NCBI RefSeq assembly: GCF_002797395.1 | Contig: NZ_KZ454943.1 | Location: forward strand, 1,471,768-1,535,767 | Source of the DNA: Bacillus solitudinis | Lineage (GTDB): Bacteria > Bacillota > Bacilli > Bacillales > Bacillaceae_D | Direction: 5' to 3' | DNA: 64,000 nucleotides | Part shown: positions 59,549 through 64,000 of the stretch, piece by piece | Layout of the letters: every line of letters begins with the position of its first letter | Position numbering within the stretch: position 1 is the first letter of the stretch | Position numbers and translations under genes: made by a program | Notes under the pieces: model-generated | The model's database searches: none | What the model was told of the DNA's origin: nothing | The model's input: the letters and a program-made list of their open reading frames with translations, nothing else

Positions 59549-60874
59549 CTACCTTGGTTCGTTTAATGCCTCTAACAGTAAATCGGCTAAATGAACGGCT
59601 CTTACTTTGCTGTCTAATCCTTCACGACTAATGCCGAGCTTCATTTGTAAAAGGCATCCCGGGTTTCCAGTTACAATGGTATGAGCGTTTGTTTCTTTTA
59701 CTTTAGTCATTTTATAATCAAGGATTTGCATCGACATCTTTTGTTCGGTTATGTTATAAATCCCTGCCGACCCACAACATTGGTCTGACTCTTGCATTTC
59801 CTTAAAACTTGTTCCCTCAATTGATTGCAATAGTGTTCTTGGGGCACTAGCTGTTTTCATGACGTTTCGCAAATGACACGAATCTTGATAGGTCATAATT
59901 TGCTCATCCATTCCAAGAGAATGGCTCATAAAGTCTAGTTCCACTAAAATTTCCGAGAAATCCTTTACCTTATTTGAAAAAGCTTTCGCACGTTCGCTCC
60001 AACCTTCTTCATTTTTCAGTAAATGGTCGTATTCAATTAATAAGGCCCCACACCCCCCGGCATTTAAAACAATGTCATCGACCTCTAACTTTTCAAATGC
60101 TTCAATGTTTGCTTTAGCTAGCTGCTTTGCCATCTCCTTTTCTCCACTGTGAGCATGAAGAGCACCACAACAGCCTTGTTGCTTGGGAATAATGACGTCA
60201 CACCCTACCTTTTGCAAAAGCTTCATTGTCGCATTGTTTGTCTCCATAAACATCGTATCCATTAGACACCCCGTAAAAAAGGCTACTTTTCGAACCGTCT
60301 TCCCTTCGGCTTGACGAAAAGAGGGACGTTGATTTAATTCCTTTTTACTTGGTACCTTTGGAATCACTTTTTCCATTTGGGCTAAGTTCCCCGGCAAGAT
60401 GTTTAACACGTTACTTTTTTGGAGTAGATGCTGCATGCCACTTTTTTGATAAAACGACAGCAAGTAATGAATATTTTTTATCCTTTGTTTATTAGGAAAT
60501 AACTCCTTAAAAACAAAATGTCTTAACATTTTTACAGGGAGTGGATGCTTTTTCTTTTGTTGAATCACATCACGGGCATCCTCAAGTAGGTGGCCATATT
60601 TCACTCCGGATGGACAAACAGGTTCACATGCACGACAGCCTAAACACAAGTTCAATTGGTCTTCAATCGAATCATCTGGTTCGATTAACCCATCGACGAC
60701 ACCCTTCATCAACGCAATTCGCCCTCTAGGTGAAGCTGCTTCATATTGGTTTGTTTGCCCATACGTTGGACATGAAGGTAAACAAAAACCACAGCGCATG
60801 CAATTCAATAATTCATCATAATCTAGTCGCTCTTTGAAACCTTTTTGTATCTCTTCTTTCACCTGTTGTTTCAT
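59549..60874 (-). CDS. glcF: Glycolate oxidase iron-sulfur subunit
   Basis: 441 residues. Two 4Fe-4S motifs near the N-terminus are CMRCGFCLPSCPTYG and CLGCRACEPVCPSGVKYG (about 25 and 75). Two cysteine-rich CCG domains follow, with FFTGCLMDTMF, PKQQGCCGALHAHSGEKEM and the later YQDSCHLRN / SDQCCGSAGIYN pair. It passes electrons from the FAD subunit GlcD to the respiratory chain during oxidation of glycolate or lactate. It overlaps glcD by four bases (ATGA). Confidence 0.92.
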   Translation of the reverse strand: MKQQVKEEIQKGFKERLDYDELLNCMRCGFCLPSCPTYGQTNQYEAASPRGRIALMKGVVDGLIEPDDSIEDQLNLCLGCRACEPVCPSGVKYGHLLEDARDVIQQKKKHPLPVKMLRHFVFKELFPNKQRIKNIHYLLSFYQKSGMQHLLQKSNVLNILPGNLAQMEKVIPKVPSKKELNQRPSFRQAEGKTVRKVAFFTGCLMDTMFMETNNATMKLLQKVGCDVIIPKQQGCCGALHAHSGEKEMAKQLAKANIEAFEKLEVDDIVLNAGGCGALLIEYDHLLKNEEGWSERAKAFSNKVKDFSEILVELDFMSHSLGMDEQIMTYQDSCHLRNVMKTASAPRTLLQSIEGTSFKEMQESDQCCGSAGIYNITEQKMSMQILDYKMTKVKETNAHTIVTGNPGCLLQMKLGISREGLDSKVRAVHLADLLLEALNEPR

Positions 60875-62283
60875 GAATGAACCACCACTCTTTTGCGGGT
60901 GTCTTTAGCAAAGATTTTCCCTGGATTCATAATTCCATTTGGATCGAAGGCATCCTTGACCGCTTTCATAGCGCGAACCCCTTCTTCGCCAATTTTCCAG
61001 GCTAAGTAAGGTGACTTCATCTCACCAACACCATGTTCACCCGTAATTGTCCCGCCAAGTTCAATCGCCTTCGCAAAGATGTCCTCAAAAGCTAGTTCAA
61101 CTCGGTGCATTTCCTCTTTGTCACGGGCATCTGTTAAGCATGTTGGGTGTAAGTTGCCATCCCCAGCATGACCAAACGTACAGATTTTCACATCATGTTT
61201 TTTTGCAATCTCATTAATGGCGCGAACCATATCACTAATTTTTGAACGAGGTACCGTCGCATCTTCCAGGATGGTTGTCGGCTTCATTCTCGCAAGGGCT
61301 GAGAGTGCCGACCTTCTTGCCGTACTTAAGGCTTCTGCTTCTTCTTTGGACTGGGCAATGTTAACTGAAAGTGCCTTACCCTCTAAACAAATTTCCGAAA
61401 TACGTTGAATGTCTCTCTCCACAATAAAAGATGGCCCATCCTGTTCAATAAGTAAAACCGCTTCAACATGTGTAGGAAGATCCACCTTGGCAAAATCCTC
61501 TACAACTTCACATGTTGGTTTATCTAGAAACTCAAGGGTCGCCGGAATGATTTTATTAGCAATGATGGCTGAAACGGTTTTCGCTGCGTCATTCATATCC
61601 TCAAAAAGGGCCAGTAAGGTTTTCTTCGTCTCAGGTTTTGGGATTAATTTTAAGATGGCTTCTGTCACAATACCTAAAGTTCCTTCAGAACCAACAAATA
61701 AATTAGTAAGGTCGTAACCAGCCACATCCTTTGCTAATTTCCCACCTGTTTTCACAATGTCTCCATTAGGTAATACAACTTCAAGGCCTAATACATAGTC
61801 TTTTGTGACACCATATTTTAAACCTCTTAAGCCACCAGAGCATTCATTAATATTTCCACCAATTGTAGATATTTTCATCGAGCTAGGATCCGGTGGATAA
61901 AATAAGCCTTTCGCCTCTACGGCTTGGATAATTTGCAACGTGATAGCGCCTGGCTGAACAGTGACCGTTAGATTTTCTTCATCAATTTCGATAATTTGGT
62001 TCATATGATTAAAGGTTAAGACAATTCCGCCTTGAGTAGGGCAAGTCCCTGCACTTAAATTGGTTCCAGAACCGCGTGGAATAAGGGGAATTCCAGCATC
62101 GTTACAAATTTTTAAAATGCCTTGGACATGTTCCTTCGTTTCAGGCATGATAACAGCATCAGGCATTGCTTGAAAGTTCGGCGTTGCGTCATAGGAATAA
62201 ACAAGTCTTGCTTCATTTGTATCTTTGAAATTTGTATTCCCCACAAGTTTAATTAGCTTTCTTCTTATTTTTTTGTCTAACAA
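60871..62283 (-). CDS. glcD: Glycolate oxidase / FAD-linked oxidase subunit GlcD
   Basis: 470 residues from a TTG at 62283, preferred because GGGAGAGG lies just upstream; an ATG 18 bases earlier has no site. The FAD-binding (PCMH) part has IPLIPRGSGTNLSAGTCPTQ and GGLRGLKYGVTKDYVLGLEV; the C-terminal oxidase part has CTFGHAGDGNLHPTCLTD, GGTITGEHGVGEMKSPYLAW and DPNGIMNPGKIF. Substrates in the family include glycolate and D-lactate. Adjacent fucose/arabinose-type remnants hint at glycolaldehyde-to-glycolate chemistry, but this is speculation. Confidence 0.92.
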   Translation of the reverse strand: MLDKKIRRKLIKLVGNTNFKDTNEARLVYSYDATPNFQAMPDAVIMPETKEHVQGILKICNDAGIPLIPRGSGTNLSAGTCPTQGGIVLTFNHMNQIIEIDEENLTVTVQPGAITLQIIQAVEAKGLFYPPDPSSMKISTIGGNINECSGGLRGLKYGVTKDYVLGLEVVLPNGDIVKTGGKLAKDVAGYDLTNLFVGSEGTLGIVTEAILKLIPKPETKKTLLALFEDMNDAAKTVSAIIANKIIPATLEFLDKPTCEVVEDFAKVDLPTHVEAVLLIEQDGPSFIVERDIQRISEICLEGKALSVNIAQSKEEAEALSTARRSALSALARMKPTTILEDATVPRSKISDMVRAINEIAKKHDVKICTFGHAGDGNLHPTCLTDARDKEEMHRVELAFEDIFAKAIELGGTITGEHGVGEMKSPYLAWKIGEEGVRAMKAVKDAFDPNGIMNPGKIFAKDTRKRVVVHS

Positions 62284-62398
62284 AGTGACCTCTCCCTTCA
62301 TTATATTTAGTATAAACAGAGTACGTCGAACTAACTATGTACATAACCACTAACTTACGTCTATTTCTCGATGTTTTTTTGTGTAAAGATACAAAGAA

Positions 62399-62437
62399 GC
62401 CCAACGTTATTAATTCAAAGGATTAATAACGTTGGGC
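62399..62437 (-). terminator. Intrinsic terminator after the nucleoside hydrolase-like gene
   Basis: GCCCAACGTTATTAAT (62399-62414) pairs perfectly over 16 bases with 62422-62437 around a seven-base loop. On the minus strand a T-rich tail (TTCTTTG) follows. Confidence 0.8.
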
Positions 62438-62446
62438 CTCAAGCCA

Positions 62447-63349
62447 TTACTCATTCGGGAAATTAATTGCCAACTTTGCATACATATCTTCTAAGGTATA
62501 CCGAGCATCAATATAATCATAAACACGGATTTGTCGTTCTTGTTGATAATGGATATAATTCATGTCGTTCGTCACCAACGGGGCTGGTCTCATTTGATAA
62601 TCAAAGCGATGAGCATCGAGTAGCAAGCTAATCGCTGGAGAATCACCCATTGACCAACTTTCGCCAAATGGCCAACGTCCTGACGTTAATTTCTCATTTA
62701 ATTCTACAAGCTGTTGGAATAGATAGTTTCCAATTTCTCCGTATGGTTGTACTTTATGCTGTAACTCTGCAATACTAACGCGTATACCTGAATATGCAGG
62801 TTTAGGTACTTGCCATAGCTCAAGATTCGCCTTAAATACAACATTTACTGCATGAATATCATTACTCAGATTAAATTCATCTGCCCCATGTGGCCAAGCC
62901 CCACCACCAATCCAAATGGCAGTTAGCCTCCCAGATATATCTGGATTTTGTAAGTAGGCTGAGGCAAGATCTGTAATCGGCCCTAGAAAAACGACAAATA
63001 ATGGTCTTGGATCGTCTTTCAATGCTTCTTTAATAATGAGTGAAGATCCTTCTGACATTTCGGCTGTCTGTTCATCGGTTAATCCACGTGTGGCGCCCCT
63101 CACCACTGGTATGTCATCACAGGTCATTAAATCTAAGACATGTTTTATTTCTCGATAGCTCTTCTCCATCGAATCCAAGTCTCTTTCGGTACCGTAATGT
63201 GCCGCTATGATTCCTTCGATTTGAAAAAGTGGTGTTAATACTGCATGGACAATTGCAAATTGATCATCAGCCTCGTTCTTCGCATCAGAATTGATAATTA
63301 AACGGATTTTCTTCTGAGGCGGCACGTTAAACTTATACTTGAGATTCAT
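62447..63349 (-). CDS. Nucleoside hydrolase-like protein
   Basis: 300 residues with AAGGAGGAGG before the ATG. The N-terminal KIRLIINSDAKNEADDQFAI resembles the calcium-binding Asp cluster of nucleoside hydrolases (usual DTDPGIDDA), but with a longer spacing and Asn in the first position. Later blocks PRPLFVVFLGPITDLASAYL and AIWIGGGAWPHGADEFNLSN, with Asn-Asp, fit the family active site. It probably cleaves an N- or O-glycoside of ribose-like compounds; the substrate is unknown. It lies 13 bases after the partial gene at 63363 and probably in one operon with it. Confidence 0.78.
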   Translation of the reverse strand: MNLKYKFNVPPQKKIRLIINSDAKNEADDQFAIVHAVLTPLFQIEGIIAAHYGTERDLDSMEKSYREIKHVLDLMTCDDIPVVRGATRGLTDEQTAEMSEGSSLIIKEALKDDPRPLFVVFLGPITDLASAYLQNPDISGRLTAIWIGGGAWPHGADEFNLSNDIHAVNVVFKANLELWQVPKPAYSGIRVSIAELQHKVQPYGEIGNYLFQQLVELNEKLTSGRWPFGESWSMGDSPAISLLLDAHRFDYQMRPAPLVTNDMNYIHYQQERQIRVYDYIDARYTLEDMYAKLAINFPNE

Positions 63350-63362
63350 TATTTCCTCCTCC

Positions 63363-64000
63363 TTACTCCTTTATCGTTCTTCTTTCAAAGTTCAGTTCGA
63401 AGCCATCTTGATCTGATGGATATATTCTTAGTTCTTCATCACCAAAACGCTGCATCCAACATTGGTCGGTACCGAGAAACGGACGCATTGTTTCATGTAC
63501 AGACGAGTCTTCTAGAAAATTTTCAGTGACCAACCATACCCCTTCACCAACTCTCCTACTTTCAGACCAACTCTCTGTGGTGAGCCACTGGGCAATAATA
63601 ACAGTAGAGCCGTTCTCCGCTTTTTTTCTAAGCGCAGCTAGCGATTCTAAGGAAATTCTTGTGCCCGCTGCAATTAATAATTTTGGATTCCCTAATTGGA
63701 TCTCTTTGACAAATTCATCGTACACAACAACATTGTTTACTGGATAAAATAGCGGGTGTTCTCGGTCCCCATCCCAAATTCTCCCATTCCTAAGGGGGAA
63801 CTTCTCCAATGGAACTTCTTCTTTTAAGCGATGCCTGGGAAAGTCATAACCCGAGATATGCATACAGCTTCCGTGCGGAGGAATTTTCTTATGACTAAGT
63901 AAATGCCATACGTGAAAAATACTTTGCGACTTTTCCCAGCCAACTAACTGACGGTTTCCAAATAACCGTGTATTTTGTCCATAATTACTATCATCTGAGT
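63363..64000 (-). CDS. C-terminal part of a protein of unknown function (cut by window edge)
   Basis: The frame is open to the window edge, giving at least 212 residues ending at 63363. An internal ATG at 63863 exists but the reading frame upstream of it (GQNTRLFGNRQLVGWEKSQS) looks coding, so the true start lies outside. VVVYDEFVKEIQLGNPKLLI and LLIAAGTRISLESLAALRKK have a Rossmann-like pattern, and the last 40 residues are beta-rich. The family is not recognised; the neighbouring glycoside-type gene suggests a carbohydrate-active enzyme, possibly a glycoside hydrolase. Confidence 0.6.
   Translation of the reverse strand, partial: SDDSNYGQNTRLFGNRQLVGWEKSQSIFHVWHLLSHKKIPPHGSCMHISGYDFPRHRLKEEVPLEKFPLRNGRIWDGDREHPLFYPVNNVVVYDEFVKEIQLGNPKLLIAAGTRISLESLAALRKKAENGSTVIIAQWLTTESWSESRRVGEGVWLVTENFLEDSSVHETMRPFLGTDQCWMQRFGDEELRIYPSDQDGFELNFERRTIKE

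Overview
The window reads as a chromosomal stretch of a Gram-positive, spore-forming member of the Bacillaceae that carries an S-layer. The signs are consensus Shine-Dalgarno sites with frequent TTG and GTG starts, a degS / yvyE / LCP / tagO order as in Bacillus subtilis, a CotF-type spore coat protein, and nine proteins with S-layer homology (SLH) domains. The set resembles alkaliphilic Bacillus relatives, but the species cannot be fixed from the sequence alone. No rRNA, tRNA or CRISPR array was seen.

Layout: 1-6 kb holds the start of degS (cut by the window edge), yvyE, a 1-kb tandem-repeat array, an EamA transporter, an LCP-family ligase and tagO. 6-16 kb holds a secreted coiled-coil peptide with a SpoIID-like protein, then a long minus-strand operon: galU, a pyruvyl transferase, a Wzy-like polymerase, a GT4 glycosyltransferase, a split Alg14/Alg13-type transferase pair, a MurJ-like flippase and an SLH lipoprotein. 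This is probably the locus for the pyruvylated secondary wall polymer or another envelope glycan. 16-47 kb is a cell-surface island: SLH-anchored amidase, lytic transglycosylase, phosphodiester glycosidase and L,D-transpeptidase; a likely major S-layer protein built from repeated beta modules; a large subtilisin; the accessory SecA2-SlaP secretion pair; a tyrosine kinase and its membrane modulator; ugd; two paralogous membrane-anchored proteins around a vanZ-like gene; and a GlnK-Amt ammonium operon. 47-64 kb is more accessory: small membrane and stress proteins, an IS110-family element with a structured flank, a LacI regulator beside remains of sugar genes, glcDF, and a nucleoside hydrolase-like gene.

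How it fits together: TagO and the glycan operon would make the wall polymer, the pyruvyl transferase could add the ketal pyruvate that SLH domains bind, SecA2-SlaP would export the S-layer protein, and SLH-anchored enzymes would remodel peptidoglycan beneath it. The tyrosine kinase pair and Ugd suggest phospho-control of polysaccharide supply.

Less ordinary signals: two arrays of unrelated sequence share an exact 21-bp period and both lie between convergent genes; several genes are broken by a single lesion (NERD, SAP/DUF6434) or survive only as 3' ends (VOC, sugar permease, sugar isomerase); a hairpin element occurs in two copies; and the IS110-family element has a structured non-coding region that may encode its guide RNA.
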